64,000 nucleotides of DNA from Streptomyces sp. NBC_00536 (GTDB lineage: Bacteria > Actinomycetota > Actinomycetes > Streptomycetales > Streptomycetaceae). The position numbers and the translations under genes are program-made. Each line of letters opens with the position of its first letter. The stretch's first letter is position 1. This document shows positions 52,550-62,666 of this stretch, piece after piece. The stretch covers positions 1,984,001 to 2,048,000 of the forward strand of contig NZ_CP107819.1 in the NCBI RefSeq assembly GCF_036346295.1, in the 5' to 3' direction. The notes below the pieces were generated by a model. That model saw nothing but the letters and a program-made list of their open reading frames with translations. It searched no databases and was not told the origin of the DNA.

Positions 52550-55513
52550 TCAGTGGTTCAGCGAGCGGAGCGCCTTACCGACGAGTACCGCTCGGTCCTT
52601 CGCGGCCGGCAGGTGCTCCAGGCCGAAGCCGAGGAGCACCGTGTTACGCGTAGTCACCGCCGCGTAGGACTTGAACAGCTCTCCGGAGCGGGACCAATCT
52701 CCCGGAACTTCGGGACTTCCGGCAGGTGCGCCCTGAGCGGTCCAGACCCCGAGCGAGGTCTCGAAGCCCTCGGCCGCCTGGTCGACGCCGCCGACCGACA
52801 CCCGCGCCTCGTCCGCGAAGACCCCGCGGCCGCCGCTGCCCGGGTCCGTGATGGAGGAGAGCGAGACCTCGACGGTCTTGCCCGCGTAGGCGCTCAGGTC
52901 GAAGGAGACCTGCTTCCAGCCGCCGGAGGATCCGGTGAAGCTGTTCCAGGCACCGCTGCTGCCCTGCGCGGTGCAGCCGCCGGAGCCGAGGGTGAGGTAG
53001 TGGCGCAGGAAGGGGTGGCCGTTGATGAAGAAGCCGCCCGCGCATTCGGCCGGAACGGTGGCACTGCTCTGGCCGCCCGCCTCGGGCAGGGTGGTCCAGT
53101 CCTCGGCGCCCGTGGTGTGGGCCTCCAGGACGGCGTGGTCGTAGCCCGGCTCGGTGTCCCAGTTCAGGGCCATCTTGAGCTGCGGCTTGTCCGCGGCGCT
53201 GACCCCGGTCAGGTCGACCGTACGGACCAGGCGCTTCCAGTCGTTGTCGTTGTGGACGGCCGCGGCCATCCCGGATCCGGCGTAGGGGGCGTACGGGTTG
53301 ACGACACCGTCGTACAGGCCCGCCTGGGCGCTCTTGAACTGCGGGAACCGTGCGGCGGGCAGGCTGTCGGAGGTGACGCTGTAGGCGCCGGGGCGGTCCA
53401 GCGGGTTGCCGGGGGCGCCCGGGGCGTCACCGAGCTTCCCCTTGGCCCCGGCGAGCGGGCCCGCACCGGTGAAGCCGGTCGCTCCGGTGGCGGTGCTGCG
53501 GTCGTAGGCGCCGAGGTAGTACTGGCTGAAGTCGTTGGTGACGGCGCGGCCGACCTTGGCGTTGCCGCCCGCCAGCTCGCCGGCCTCGATCAGCTTGCCG
53601 CCCTCGTTGAGGAAGTCGCGCACGGCCAGCTGGGTGGCCCCGCCGGGGGCCTGGGCGCCGGTGTAGTGGACGGCGGCGGCGAAGTGCGAGAGCACTCCGA
53701 GGTGGTGCGGGACGCCCTGGGTGGCGACGTCCCAGACGGCCGCGGTGCGGCCGTTGGCGCGCAGCGCGTCCACGTAGGTCTGGGCCTGCTGGGCCTTGGC
53801 GCCTTCCTCCGCGATCACCAGGACGTCCGCGCGGGGCCGCTCGGCCACGCTGTAGGTGAAGTGCTCGCTGGAGACCTGCCGGGAGCCGTCGCGGCCGGTG
53901 AACCAGACCTCGACCTTGTCCCCGGGCTTCGTCCCCTCCACGGAGGCGCGGTACTCGTCGAACCAGTTGTTGTCGTCGCCGCCGTAGGTCTCGCCGCCCT
54001 TCCAGGCCTTGAGGTCCTCGTCGTGGGCGCGGCCGCCGTTGATCCGGTAGTTGAGCCGCTTGTCCTTCAGCGCCTTGCGGGCGGTGACGGAGACCTTCTG
54101 GTCCTCACCGCGGGCGGCGTAGGAGGTGGTGAAGGGGTCGGTCGTGAAGTCGGCGGCGTTCAGGCCCACCGAGGAGACCGGCTTGTCCGGGTGCTCGGCG
54201 GACTGGGCGACCGAGAGGGCGAAGGGGACGTTCTTCAGGAACTCCGCCTGGATGAGCTTCTCGTCGTCCGGGAAGTTGAAGCCGGAGGCGCAGTCCTCGG
54301 ACTTCCACTGGTCGTTCGGGTCGCTGTCGGAGGCGGTCTGGCAGGTGGTCATCTCCGGCGTGAACATCATGACGCCGTTGACGTTGGCCGCGTGGCCGTC
54401 CGCCTCGCCGTTGGTGGTGTACAGCTCCGAGGAGACCTGCGGGTAGTAGCCGGGGATCGCGGAGTGCTCCGGGGTGCCCGCGAGCGCCTTGTAGGTCACG
54501 TCGTCGGGGGTCGGGGTGGCGACCTGCCAGCCCACGCCGTAGAGCAGCAGCTCGGCGGCGGAGTGGTAGTTGACGGCGTAGTCGAAGCCGATGCGCTTCT
54601 CGAAGGTGTCGAGGGCCACGGTCTCGGGCTCGGACTCCGGCGTGGGGCCGCGGTAGGTCTCGCTGGAGAGGTCGGCGGAGGAACCCTCGTTGTCGTAGCC
54701 CCACTTGTAGGGGAAGTTCCGGTTGAGGTCGACTCCGTCGAGGGCGGTGTGCTTGCCGTCGCCGTTGTTGTCGCGCATGTTCTTGCGCCACAGCCGGTCG
54801 CCGTCGGGGGTGTGCGTGAAGTCGTAGCCGTCCGGGTTCGCGGAGAGGACGAACCACATCTCGGTGGAGTCGACCAGCTGGGTGACCCGCTGGTCCTTGC
54901 CGTAGTTGTCGAGGTAGTAGTGCATCAGCCGCCGGGTCATCTCCGGGGTGATCCACTCGCGGGCGTGCTGGTTGGACATGTACAGGACCGAGGGCTTGGA
55001 GCCGTCCCTGGCCTGCCGGGCGTTCTTGGTGACCTTGACGGCGAGGATGTCCTTGCCCTGGACGGTCTTGCCGATGGAGACGACTTTGGCGAGGCCGGGG
55101 TTGGTCTGGCCGGTCTTGACGATCTCCTCCTGGAGACCGCCCTTGCCGCTGTAGGGGCGGAAGACGCCGTCGCCCGCCGCCTTGACGCGCGCGGTGGCCT
55201 TGGCCGGGACCTTGCGCTCGGCGAGCTTCAGGCCCTGGGCGCCGAGCTTCTTCGCCTGGGCGGTGGTGAGGAACAGCTCCACCTTGGCGGTGCCGTGCTC
55301 CGGCGCCTGCTCGGTCAGCTCGTGGGCGTCCTGGCCCGCGGCGAGGACCAGCGGGACCTGTTCCTTGGTGATGTCGGCGTCGTAGACCCTGACCTCGTCG
55401 GCGGCGGGTCCGGCCGCCGGTCCGTTCTGGGCCTGTGCGGCCACCGGTACGGCGGCGAGTGAACCGAAGACGAGTGCGCTAGCGGCGAGGATCGATCTCG
55501 CGCGGTGCCTCAT
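52550..55513 (-). CDS. Secreted M14-family zinc carboxypeptidase with C-terminal MAM-like domain
   Basis: The 987-residue protein starts at ATG 55513 with a Sec signal peptide (about residues 8-28, A-A-Q-A). A pro-region (about 30-115) is followed by an M14 catalytic domain (about 120-460). The zinc ligands are H183 and E186 (Q-H-A-R-E-W) and H317 (N-Y-H-S-A-A); N264-R265 form the substrate-carboxylate motif and E387 (F-T-P-E-M-T) fits the general base. After a linker, an immune-inhibitor-A-like beta-sandwich (about 780-960) carries the C-terminal third. It removes C-terminal residues from extracellular peptides. It stands alone inside the central-metabolism block. Confidence 0.9.
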   Translation of the reverse strand: MRHRARSILAASALVFGSLAAVPVAAQAQNGPAAGPAADEVRVYDADITKEQVPLVLAAGQDAHELTEQAPEHGTAKVELFLTTAQAKKLGAQGLKLAERKVPAKATARVKAAGDGVFRPYSGKGGLQEEIVKTGQTNPGLAKVVSIGKTVQGKDILAVKVTKNARQARDGSKPSVLYMSNQHAREWITPEMTRRLMHYYLDNYGKDQRVTQLVDSTEMWFVLSANPDGYDFTHTPDGDRLWRKNMRDNNGDGKHTALDGVDLNRNFPYKWGYDNEGSSADLSSETYRGPTPESEPETVALDTFEKRIGFDYAVNYHSAAELLLYGVGWQVATPTPDDVTYKALAGTPEHSAIPGYYPQVSSELYTTNGEADGHAANVNGVMMFTPEMTTCQTASDSDPNDQWKSEDCASGFNFPDDEKLIQAEFLKNVPFALSVAQSAEHPDKPVSSVGLNAADFTTDPFTTSYAARGEDQKVSVTARKALKDKRLNYRINGGRAHDEDLKAWKGGETYGGDDNNWFDEYRASVEGTKPGDKVEVWFTGRDGSRQVSSEHFTYSVAERPRADVLVIAEEGAKAQQAQTYVDALRANGRTAAVWDVATQGVPHHLGVLSHFAAAVHYTGAQAPGGATQLAVRDFLNEGGKLIEAGELAGGNAKVGRAVTNDFSQYYLGAYDRSTATGATGFTGAGPLAGAKGKLGDAPGAPGNPLDRPGAYSVTSDSLPAARFPQFKSAQAGLYDGVVNPYAPYAGSGMAAAVHNDNDWKRLVRTVDLTGVSAADKPQLKMALNWDTEPGYDHAVLEAHTTGAEDWTTLPEAGGQSSATVPAECAGGFFINGHPFLRHYLTLGSGGCTAQGSSGAWNSFTGSSGGWKQVSFDLSAYAGKTVEVSLSSITDPGSGGRGVFADEARVSVGGVDQAAEGFETSLGVWTAQGAPAGSPEVPGDWSRSGELFKSYAAVTTRNTVLLGFGLEHLPAAKDRAVLVGKALRSLNH

Positions 55514-55595
55514 GTGCCCCCCTGGGCGTCGTCTGCCACGAAAGAGTTCGCACGACAGGCTCACGACCCCCACATGCCCATGTCAATGGAAAACG

Positions 55596-55637
55596 CCGAA
55601 AGGGGCCCGCACGGCATCCCGTGCGGGCCCCTTTCGG
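55596..55637 (-). terminator. Terminator of the uvrC-rapZ-yvcK-whiA operon
   Basis: A perfect 19-bp stem (55596-55614 with 55619-55637) and a 4-base loop lie 24 bases after the whiA stop on the minus strand. Confidence 0.9.
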
Positions 55638-55660
55638 ACGCGTCGGCTCCGCCGGCCGCG

Positions 55661-56656
55661 TCAGCCGACCAGGTTGTCGGCCATCTCCTCGGCCTCGGTG
55701 AGGTTGGACTCGGTGCCCGGGATGCCCAGGTCCTGGGCCCGCTTGTCGGCCATCGCCAGCAGCCGCCGGATCCGGCCCGCGACCGCGTCCTTGGTCAGCG
55801 GCGGGTCGGCGAGCGCGCCCAGCTCCTCCAGGGAGGCCTGCTTGTGCTCCATGCGCAGCCGGCCGGCCGCCGCCAGGTGCTCGGGGACCTCGTCGGCGAG
55901 GATCTCCAGGGCGCGCTGGACGCGGGCTCCCGCGGCCACCGCGGCCCGGGCCGAGCGGCGCAGGTTGGCGTCGTCGAAGTTGGCGAGCCGGTTGGCGGTG
56001 GCGCGGACCTCGCGCCGCATCCGGCGCTCCTCCCAGGCCAGCACCGAATCGTGGGCGCCGAGGCGGGTCAGCAGGGCGCCGATCGCGTCGCCGTCGCGGA
56101 CCACGACCCGGTCCACCCCGCGCACCTCGCGCGCCTTGGCCGCGATGGAGAGCCTGCGGGCGGCGCCCACCAGGGCCAGGGCGGCCTCCGGACCGGGGCA
56201 GGTGACCTCCAGGGAGGAGGACCTGCCCGGTTCGGTGAGCGAGCCGTGGGCCAGGAAGGCACCGCGCCAGGCCGCCTCCGCGTCACAGGTGGCCCCGGAG
56301 ACCACCTGCGGGGGCAGACCCCGGATCGGGCGGCCGCGGCCGTCCACGAGCCCGGTCTGGCGCGCCAGCTGGTCGCCTCCGGCGACGACCCGGACGACGT
56401 ACCGGTTGCCGCGGCGCAGCCCGCCGGGGGCCATGATCACCAGGTCCGAGGAGTGTCCGAAGATCTCCAGGATGTCCTTGCGCAGCCGCCGGGCGGCGAT
56501 CCCCGCGTCCAGCTCCGCCTCGATGACGATGCGGCCGCTCACCAGGTGCAACCCGCCCGCGAACCGCAGAATGGCCGAGACCTCCGCCTTCCGGCAGCAG
56601 GTACGGGTGACGGGCAGCCGGGCGATCTCATCCTTCACCGCGGGCGTCATCGCCAT
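55661..56656 (-). CDS. whiA: Sporulation transcription factor WhiA
   Basis: The 331-residue WhiA has the canonical start [16 protein letters not shown], a degenerate LAGLIDADG-type N-terminal domain (about residues 15-200) and a C-terminal helix-turn-helix ([17 protein letters not shown]). In Streptomyces it works with WhiB to start sporulation septation. It overlaps the yvcK 3' end by ten bases and is the last gene of its operon. Confidence 0.96.
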   Translation of the reverse strand: MAMTPAVKDEIARLPVTRTCCRKAEVSAILRFAGGLHLVSGRIVIEAELDAGIAARRLRKDILEIFGHSSDLVIMAPGGLRRGNRYVVRVVAGGDQLARQTGLVDGRGRPIRGLPPQVVSGATCDAEAAWRGAFLAHGSLTEPGRSSSLEVTCPGPEAALALVGAARRLSIAAKAREVRGVDRVVVRDGDAIGALLTRLGAHDSVLAWEERRMRREVRATANRLANFDDANLRRSARAAVAAGARVQRALEILADEVPEHLAAAGRLRMEHKQASLEELGALADPPLTKDAVAGRIRRLLAMADKRAQDLGIPGTESNLTEAEEMADNLVG

Positions 56657-57717
56657 GGGCCGATCCTTCCATGCATCCGAAAAATACGGTCGTACGCGGC
56701 GGCCAACAGCTCCGGATCGTGCTTCGGAGCCCCGTCGGGCCTGGCCACCGGCGCCAGCTCGACCGCGGCGCCGAACCGTTTTGCGGCATCGGCGAGGGAC
56801 TCGCGGTCGGGCACGGCGGCCTCGTCGGCCAGCACCACGTCCAGGGCGAGTTTAGGGGCGTGTCGGGCCAAAACCTCCAAATGACGCTGCGGAGAGAAGC
56901 CCTCTGTTTCACCGGGTTGCGGAGCGAGGTTCAGCGAGAGGACCCGCCGGGCCTTCGTCTCGACCAGCGCGTCGAGCAGTTCCGGCACCAGCAGGTGCGG
57001 GATCACGGAGGAGAACCAGGAGCCCGGGCCGAGCACCACCCAGTCGGCGTCCAGCACCGCTGCGACGGCCTCCGGCACGGCCGGCGGGTCGTTCGGAACC
57101 AGCTGTACGGACTGCACCTCGCCCGGCGTCAGCGCCACCGTGGCCTGCCCGCGGACGGTGTCCACGTCATCCGGACGGGCCGGGTCGTGGCCCCGTACGA
57201 GCGCTTGCAGCTCCAGCGGCACCGCGGACATCGGCAGCACCCGGCCGTGCGCGCCGAGCAGCTTGCCGACCAGGTCCAGGGCCTGCACCGGGTCGCCGAG
57301 CTTCTCCCACAGGGCGACGATCAGCAGATTGCCGACCGCGTGCCCGTGCAGATCGCCGCGGGACTCGAAGCGGTGCTGGATGACCCCGGACCAGGTCTGG
57401 CCCCAGTCGTCGTCACCGCACAGCGCGGCCAGCGCCTTGCGCAGGTCACCGGGCGGCAGGACGCCCAGCTCCTCGCGCAGCCGGCCGCTGGAGCCCCCGT
57501 CGTCGGCGACGGTGACCACGGCCGTGAGGTCGCCGGTGATCCGGCGCAGCGCGGTGAGGGAGGCGGACAGGCCCATGCCGCCGCCGAGGGCGACGACCTT
57601 GGGCGTGGCCGCCTTGGGCGCGCTGCCGCGCCGCAGCTCGGCGGCCGGGGCGCCGTTGCCGCCCCGGCCCGCCGTGAGCCGGCGCAGGCGGCGCAGCCGC
57701 AGGCTCCGTCCGGTCAC
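56647..57717 (-). CDS. yvcK: UDP-sugar-binding YvcK/CofD-like protein
   Basis: The 356-residue protein has the nucleotide-sugar-binding [11 protein letters not shown] loop at 42-52, after a basic 40-residue extension. [13 protein letters not shown] follows. YvcK proteins bind UDP-GlcNAc and tune cell-wall/amino-sugar metabolism. It starts at GTG 57717, overlapping the rapZ stop as GTGA. Confidence 0.94.
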   Translation of the reverse strand: MTGRSLRLRRLRRLTAGRGGNGAPAAELRRGSAPKAATPKVVALGGGMGLSASLTALRRITGDLTAVVTVADDGGSSGRLREELGVLPPGDLRKALAALCGDDDWGQTWSGVIQHRFESRGDLHGHAVGNLLIVALWEKLGDPVQALDLVGKLLGAHGRVLPMSAVPLELQALVRGHDPARPDDVDTVRGQATVALTPGEVQSVQLVPNDPPAVPEAVAAVLDADWVVLGPGSWFSSVIPHLLVPELLDALVETKARRVLSLNLAPQPGETEGFSPQRHLEVLARHAPKLALDVVLADEAAVPDRESLADAAKRFGAAVELAPVARPDGAPKHDPELLAAAYDRIFRMHGRIGPWR

Positions 57718-58661
57718 TCGCGCCCCATGTCCCGGTGGACGACGACGGTCTCGACTCCCTCGGAGGCGAGGCGGGCGGCGAGCTTCTCGGACATGGCCAC
57801 GCTGCGGTGCTTGCCGCCGGTGCAGCCGACCGCGATGGTCACGTACCGCTTGCCCTCGCGGCGGTAGCCGGTGGCGATGAGCTGGAGCAGCTCGGTGTAG
57901 CGGTCCAGGAACTCCTTGGCGCCGGGCTGGCTGAAGACGTAGCCCGAGACCTCTTCGTTGAGGCCGGTGAAGGGGCGCAGCTCCGGCACCCAGTGCGGGT
58001 TCGGGATGAAGCGGCAGTCCACGACGAGGTCGGCGTCGACGGGCAGGCCGTACTTGTAGCCGAAGGACATGACGGTGGCCCGCAGCTCGGGCTCCTCGTC
58101 GCCCGCGAACTGGGCGTCCATCTTGGCGCGCAGCTCGTGCACATTGAGGCTGGAGGTGTCGATGACGAGGTCGGCGTCACCGCGCAGCTCGCGCAGCAGG
58201 TCGCGCTCGGCGGCGATGCCGTCGACGATCCGGCCGTCGCCCTGGAGCGGGTGCGGGCGGCGGACCGATTCGAACCGGCGCACCAGCGCGTCGTCGGAGG
58301 ACTCCAGGAAGACGATGCGGCGGGTCACCCCGCGGGCTTCGAGGTCGGAGAGCGATTCGCGCAGCGCGTCGAAGAACTGGCGGCCGCGGACGTCGACGAC
58401 GACGGCGATCCGCGCCACATTGCCCTGGGAGCGGGCGCCCAGCTCCACCATGGTGGGGATCAGCGCCGGGGGCAGGTTGTCGACGACGAACCAGCCCAGG
58501 TCCTCCAGGCACTTGGCCGCCGTACTGCGGCCGGCTCCGGACATGCCGGAGATGATCACCAGCTCGGGGATGGCCGCCTCGGCGGTATCGCCGGGCTCCA
58601 CTGTCGTGCCCGTACTCACCTGTGCTCCGTCTCGGTCGCGCTCTGATTCGTGCTCGGTCAT
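57714..58661 (-). CDS. rapZ: RNase adapter/nucleotide-binding protein RapZ
   Basis: The 315-residue protein has a Walker A variant G-M-S-G-A-G-R-S-T (39-47), V-V-D-N-L-P-P near residue 58 and the conserved C-terminal [10 protein letters not shown]. In E. coli RapZ directs a small RNA of the glmS circuit to RNase E; the role in Streptomyces is not established by sequence. ATG 58661 overlaps the uvrC stop. Confidence 0.94.
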   Translation of the reverse strand: MTEHESERDRDGAQVSTGTTVEPGDTAEAAIPELVIISGMSGAGRSTAAKCLEDLGWFVVDNLPPALIPTMVELGARSQGNVARIAVVVDVRGRQFFDALRESLSDLEARGVTRRIVFLESSDDALVRRFESVRRPHPLQGDGRIVDGIAAERDLLRELRGDADLVIDTSSLNVHELRAKMDAQFAGDEEPELRATVMSFGYKYGLPVDADLVVDCRFIPNPHWVPELRPFTGLNEEVSGYVFSQPGAKEFLDRYTELLQLIATGYRREGKRYVTIAVGCTGGKHRSVAMSEKLAARLASEGVETVVVHRDMGRE

Positions 58662-60685
58662 TGCTCGCTCCCCCGTTCGGACGATGCTCCCGCGGGCGCG
58701 GGGGCTTCGTCCTCAATGATCTCTCCTGTGGCCGTGTTGACGGCCGGAGCGGCGGGAGCCGCCTGGGCGAGGGCCACGGCCACGGTCTCGGCCGTCTTGC
58801 GGCCTATGCCCGGGACCTCGCAGATCTGGTCGATTGTCGCCTGTCTCAGCTTTTTCACCGAACCGAAGTGCTTGATCAGCGCCAGTCTGCGGCTCTCGCC
58901 GAGGCCGGGTACGTCGTCCAGCGGGCCGGATTTCAGCCGCTTGGCCCGCTTGCCGCGCTGGTACTGGATGGCGAAGCGGTGGGCTTCGTCACGCACCCGC
59001 TGGAGCAGGTACAGCCCCTCGCTGGTGCGCGGCAGCACCACCGGGTCGCTCTCGCCGGGCAGCCAGACCTCCTCCAGCCGTTTGGCGAGACCGCACACGG
59101 CGACGTCGTCGATGCCCAGCTCGGCCAGGGCCCGCTGGGCGGCGGCGACCTGCGGCCGGCCGCCGTCGACCACAACGAGCTGGGGCGGGTAGGCGAAACG
59201 CCTGGGACGCCCGTCGTCCGTTTCGGCCGGGACCTCGCCGCCCGCCGCGTCCTCGCTCTCCTCCGGGGACCACTCCCCCGTCTTGAGCTTCTCGCGCAGG
59301 TAGCGGCGGAAGCGGCGGGAGACCACCTCGTGCATGGAGCGGACGTCGTCCTGGCCCTCGAAGCCCTTGATCTCGAAGCGGCGGTACTCGCTCTTGCGGG
59401 GCAGGCCGTCCTCGAAGACCACCATCGAGGCCACCACGTCGTCGCCCTGGAGGTGCGAGATGTCGAAGCACTCGATGCGCAGCGGGGCGGTGTCCAGCTC
59501 CAGCGCCTCGGCGATCTCCTCCAGCGCCCGGGAGCGGGTGGTCAGGTCGCCCGCGCGCTTGGTCTTGTGCAGGGCCAGGGACTGCTGGGCGTTGCGGTGG
59601 ACGGTCTCCATCAGGGACTTCTTGTCGCCGCGCTGCGGGATGCGCAGGCTGACCTGGGACCCGCGGCGGCCGCCGAGCCACTCGGCCACGGCGGGCGCGT
59701 CCTCGGGCAGGGCCGGGACCAGCACCTCCTTGGGCACGGCCTCGCCCTGCTCCTCCCCGTAGAGCTGCTGGAGGGCGTGCTCGACCAGGCCGGCCGTGTC
59801 GACGGCCTCGACCTTGTCGGTGATCCAGCCGCGCTGGCCGCGCACCCGTCCGCCGCGGACGTGGAAGATCTGGACGGCGGCCTCCAGCTCGTCCTCGGCG
59901 ACCGCGATCAGATCGGCGTCGGTGGCGTCGGCGAGCACCACCGCGCTCTTCTCCATGGCGCGGCGCAGCGCCCCGATGTCGTCGCGGAGCCGGGCGGCCT
60001 TCTCGTACTCCATCTCCTCGGCGGCCTCGCGCATATCGGCTTCGAGGCGGGTGAGGTAGGTGCCGGTGCGCCCGGCCATGAAGTCGCAGAAGTCCTCGGC
60101 CAGTTCCCGGTGCTCCTCGGGGGTGACCCGGCCCACGCAGGGCGCGGAGCACTTGCCGATGTAGCCGAGCAGGCAGGGGCGGCCGATCTGGGCGGAGCGC
60201 TTGAACACGCCCGCGGAGCAGGTCCGTACCGGAAACACCCGGAGCATCAGGTCGACGGTCTCGCGGATGGCCCAGGCGTGTCCGTACGGACCGAAGTAGC
60301 GCACGCCCTTCTTCTTCGGGCCGCGCATGACCTGGACCCGGGGGTACTGCTCATTGAGGGTGACGGCGAGCGAGGGGTAGCTCTTGTCGTCCCGGTACTT
60401 GACGTTGAACCGGGGGTCGAACTCCTTGATCCAGGAGTACTCCAGCTGGAGCGCCTCGACCTCGGTGGAGACCACCGTCCACTCCACGGAGGCGGCCGTG
60501 GTCACCATCGTGGCGGTGCGCGGGTGCAGGCCCGCCACGTCCTGGAAGTAGTTGGCCAGGCGCTGGCGCAGGCTCTTGGCCTTCCCGACGTAGATCACCC
60601 GATGGTGCTCGTCGCGGAATTTGTAGACCCCCGGGGAGTCGGGGATCTGTCCCGGTCTGGGGCGGTAGCTGGAAGGGTCGGCCAT
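58658..60685 (-). CDS. uvrC: UvrABC nucleotide excision repair endonuclease subunit C
   Basis: The 675-residue protein contains an N-terminal GIY-YIG nuclease domain (G-V-Y-K-F and [10 protein letters not shown]), a UVR helix pair near residue 210, the UvrC RNase-H-like C-terminal nuclease ([10 protein letters not shown] and V-D-G-G-R-P-Q) and tandem helix-hairpin-helix motifs ([16 protein letters not shown]). It makes both incisions in nucleotide excision repair. It is the first gene of the operon. Confidence 0.97.
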   Translation of the reverse strand: MADPSSYRPRPGQIPDSPGVYKFRDEHHRVIYVGKAKSLRQRLANYFQDVAGLHPRTATMVTTAASVEWTVVSTEVEALQLEYSWIKEFDPRFNVKYRDDKSYPSLAVTLNEQYPRVQVMRGPKKKGVRYFGPYGHAWAIRETVDLMLRVFPVRTCSAGVFKRSAQIGRPCLLGYIGKCSAPCVGRVTPEEHRELAEDFCDFMAGRTGTYLTRLEADMREAAEEMEYEKAARLRDDIGALRRAMEKSAVVLADATDADLIAVAEDELEAAVQIFHVRGGRVRGQRGWITDKVEAVDTAGLVEHALQQLYGEEQGEAVPKEVLVPALPEDAPAVAEWLGGRRGSQVSLRIPQRGDKKSLMETVHRNAQQSLALHKTKRAGDLTTRSRALEEIAEALELDTAPLRIECFDISHLQGDDVVASMVVFEDGLPRKSEYRRFEIKGFEGQDDVRSMHEVVSRRFRRYLREKLKTGEWSPEESEDAAGGEVPAETDDGRPRRFAYPPQLVVVDGGRPQVAAAQRALAELGIDDVAVCGLAKRLEEVWLPGESDPVVLPRTSEGLYLLQRVRDEAHRFAIQYQRGKRAKRLKSGPLDDVPGLGESRRLALIKHFGSVKKLRQATIDQICEVPGIGRKTAETVAVALAQAAPAAPAVNTATGEIIEDEAPAPAGASSERGSEQ

Positions 60686-60998
60686 GGCATCAGCCTACTT
60701 GCGGGGTGTGACAACAGGGGCCTACCCACCGGGCCCGACCCACCCCAGCCCCGCCGGGCGGACCACGGCAGCGAATTCCAGCCCACCCCGGCCCACTCCA
60801 GCCCCGCCGGCGTTTGAGGCGCGGGGTCCGGGCCCGACCCCATCCAGCCCCGCCGGGCGGACCACGGCAGCGAATTCCAGCCCCGCCGGCGTTTGAGGCG
60901 CGGGGTCCGGGGCGGAGCCCCGGCGGCGGCGCCGCACCCGGCACCCGGACGGGGCCCGGCCGTCTGCCCGACGACCGGACCCCACCCCCGCCGGGCGG
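60686..60998. repeat. Intergenic block of dispersed repeats
   Basis: This 313-base gap contains no gene. Unit A (begins CAGCCCCGCCGGGCGG, ends GCGAATTCCAGC) occurs at about 60745-60782 and 60844-60881. Unit B (begins CCAGCCCCGCCGGCG, continues through TTTGAGGCGCGGGG) occurs at about 60798-60832 and 60877-60912. These are the same elements as at 19941 and 37137. Confidence 0.8.
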
Positions 60999-61820
60999 CT
61001 ACACCCGCACCTCCCGGCGACGAGCGCGGCGCACGGTCAGCACACCGACGCCCCCGAGGACGAGCGCCCCCGCCACGGCCCCGCCGACCAGAGGCAGCAC
61101 CCCGGGCCCGGTGGACCCGGCGGCGCCCGGCCCGGCAGCATCGGCTTCCGTGGGGCCGAAGCCGCCCGCCTTCCCGCCCTTGGCATAGGCGGAGCCGGGA
61201 AGTTTGTCGCCGTACGCCTTGATCACCCGTGCCCGATACGCGGCAAGGCTCGTGCCCTGCGCGCCCACGGCCCGCGTCGCGTCCTCGTCCAGCGGCAGCA
61301 CCCTGGCCCCCTGGGCGACGTACCAGGCATCGATCTGCGGTTCGCGGAAGACGGTCCCGCCGGGGAGTTTGGCGGCCCCCAGCTGCGCATAGCGGAATTC
61401 GTCGTCGCCGGTGGCGATGTTCACCACCTGCCAGCCCGCTTCGGTCTTGGCGGTCCACAGCGCGGCCTGCTGGCCGTCGGAGGCCACCGCCTTGCTGGCC
61501 AGGAACTCCAGCCGGGCGACGGGTGCGCCCGCCTTGCCCGCGACGAAGTCCGGGGAGAGGTAGCTGACGGGGATCGCGTCGCCCTCGATGCGCGGCTGGG
61601 CGGCGGTCAGCGAGACCTTGCCCTCCCGGGAGAAGAACCGGGAGAGGGTGGCCAGGGTGTCGGGTGCGGCGGCCGCCTGGTGGGCGGCGGCCCTGGTCTC
61701 GGCGGTGGCGGACTGGGGCTGCGGGACGGGGGCGGCCGAGGCCTGCGGGGCCAGGCTCAGCAGGGTGGCGGCGAGGGCGCCGGTGACCAGGGCGGCTGCG
61801 CGTCGGTTCATGGCGCTCAC
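60999..61820 (-). CDS. Secreted, C-terminally membrane-anchored protein coupled to a papain-like peptidase
   Basis: The 273-residue protein starts at GTG 61820, which overlaps the peptidase stop as GTGA; the following ATG at 61811 is the alternative. A signal peptide (A-L-V-T-G-A-L-A-A-T-L-L-S-L, A-S-A near 29) is followed by an uncharacterised domain of about 180 residues. A Gly/Ala linker and a C-terminal helix (V-L-P-L-V-G-G-A-V-A-G-A-L-V-L-G) with R-R-A-R-R-R afterwards complete it, so it is held in the membrane facing outward. No sortase motif is clear. It could be an inhibitor, chaperone or substrate of the neighbouring peptidase (inference). Confidence 0.75.
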   Translation of the reverse strand: MSAMNRRAAALVTGALAATLLSLAPQASAAPVPQPQSATAETRAAAHQAAAAPDTLATLSRFFSREGKVSLTAAQPRIEGDAIPVSYLSPDFVAGKAGAPVARLEFLASKAVASDGQQAALWTAKTEAGWQVVNIATGDDEFRYAQLGAAKLPGGTVFREPQIDAWYVAQGARVLPLDEDATRAVGAQGTSLAAYRARVIKAYGDKLPGSAYAKGGKAGGFGPTEADAAGPGAAGSTGPGVLPLVGGAVAGALVLGGVGVLTVRRARRREVRV

Positions 61821-62410
61821 GCCCCTATCCGGTAGAGCGAGTGGGTCCAGGAGAAGGTGCTGTTGTCGACGTACCAGGCGTGGGAGGCCCAGTTGTAGCG
61901 GTCGCTGGAGGGCCAGGGGTCGCCCCAGTACACCCAGCTGTTGGCGGTGTCGTAGCCGTAGATGACGTGCATGTGGCCGCCGCCGTTGGACCACTGGATG
62001 CGGGTCTCGACCGGCCGGTTGGCATTGATCTCGGTCTGCACGGTGGTGTAGCGCAGCCAGCCGGTGACGTAGGAGCCGGAGTTGATGCCGGCCCAGTTCA
62101 GGGCGGTCTGGACGTTGTCGAGGCTGGCCTGGCTGTTGGGGCAGTCGTAGCCCTGCTGGCGGTTGAAGGCGGCGTTGCAGAACTGGTTCTGGCTGTAGTT
62201 GCGGCCGAACCAGGTGGCGATGGTGTTGCCGCTGGCGGCCCAGCACCAGTTGGTCTTCTGCTGTGCCTGCATGGTGATGTTCAGGCGGTTGGCGGCGAGT
62301 GTCGCGCCGCCCGTTCCGGCGTCGGCGGCGGTTGCCGTGCCGGTGGGCAGTGCGAACAGGAGAGCGGTGATGAAGGCGGCCAGGGAAAGCCGCCGGTTTC
62401 GGTTGCGCAT
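61817..62410 (-). CDS. Secreted papain-like cysteine peptidase
   Basis: The 197-residue protein has a signal peptide (MRNRNRRLSLAAFI, A-T-A-A near 34). Its catalytic domain shows Q-Q-K-T-N-W-C-W-A-A-S-G-N-T with the nucleophile cysteine of papain-like AvrRpt2/C39-type enzymes. The catalytic histidine is probably in G-G-G-H-M-H-V-I-Y-G-Y, and the late W-G-D-P-W-P supplies the third residue region. Extra cysteines (F-C-N-A-A-F, D-C-P-N) may form a disulfide. It starts at ATG 62410 and is coupled by GTGA to the anchored partner downstream. The target is unknown. Confidence 0.82.
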   Translation of the reverse strand: MRNRNRRLSLAAFITALLFALPTGTATAADAGTGGATLAANRLNITMQAQQKTNWCWAASGNTIATWFGRNYSQNQFCNAAFNRQQGYDCPNSQASLDNVQTALNWAGINSGSYVTGWLRYTTVQTEINANRPVETRIQWSNGGGHMHVIYGYDTANSWVYWGDPWPSSDRYNWASHAWYVDNSTFSWTHSLYRIGA

Positions 62411-62519
62411 CGCGTTCCTCCCGAGGTGGGGAGAGTGGGGGTGGAGGAGCGCGTCCGGACGCTGTGGAGGAGCATCGGGGTGTTGTCGCGACCAGGTCAA
62501 CACGCTTCAATACGCGGTG

Positions 62520-62531
62520 ACATTGCAATGT
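62520..62531. promoter_or_regulatory. 12-bp palindrome ACATTGCAATGT upstream of the peptidase gene
   Basis: A perfect 12-bp palindrome 110 bases upstream of the peptidase start, in the gap between divergent genes. It is AT-rich against its surroundings and is a candidate operator. Confidence 0.5.
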
Positions 62532-62616
62532 GAATGGGGAGGCCAGGGTGTGAACGGCTGCCGCCCTGCCACCTGGACCCCGGGCGCCACCGGCGCGGTC
62601 CCCCGCCCCATCGAGC

Positions 62617-62628
62617 GTGAACGTTCAC
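62617..62628. promoter_or_regulatory. 12-bp palindrome GTGAACGTTCAC upstream of the DNA-binding protein gene
   Basis: A perfect 12-bp palindrome 39 bases before the start of the gene at 62667, followed by two AGGACGTTCGC copies (62631-62641 and 62644-62654). It is a candidate autoregulatory site. Confidence 0.55.
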
Positions 62629-62666
62629 ACAGGACGTTCGCGAAGGACGTTCGCAGAGGAGTCGCC

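Noticed and set aside
62199..62666. Upstream extension of the 62667 gene to 62199
   Set aside because: It is antisense to the secreted peptidase signal region and lacks protein-like composition; ATG 62667 has a ribosome binding site.
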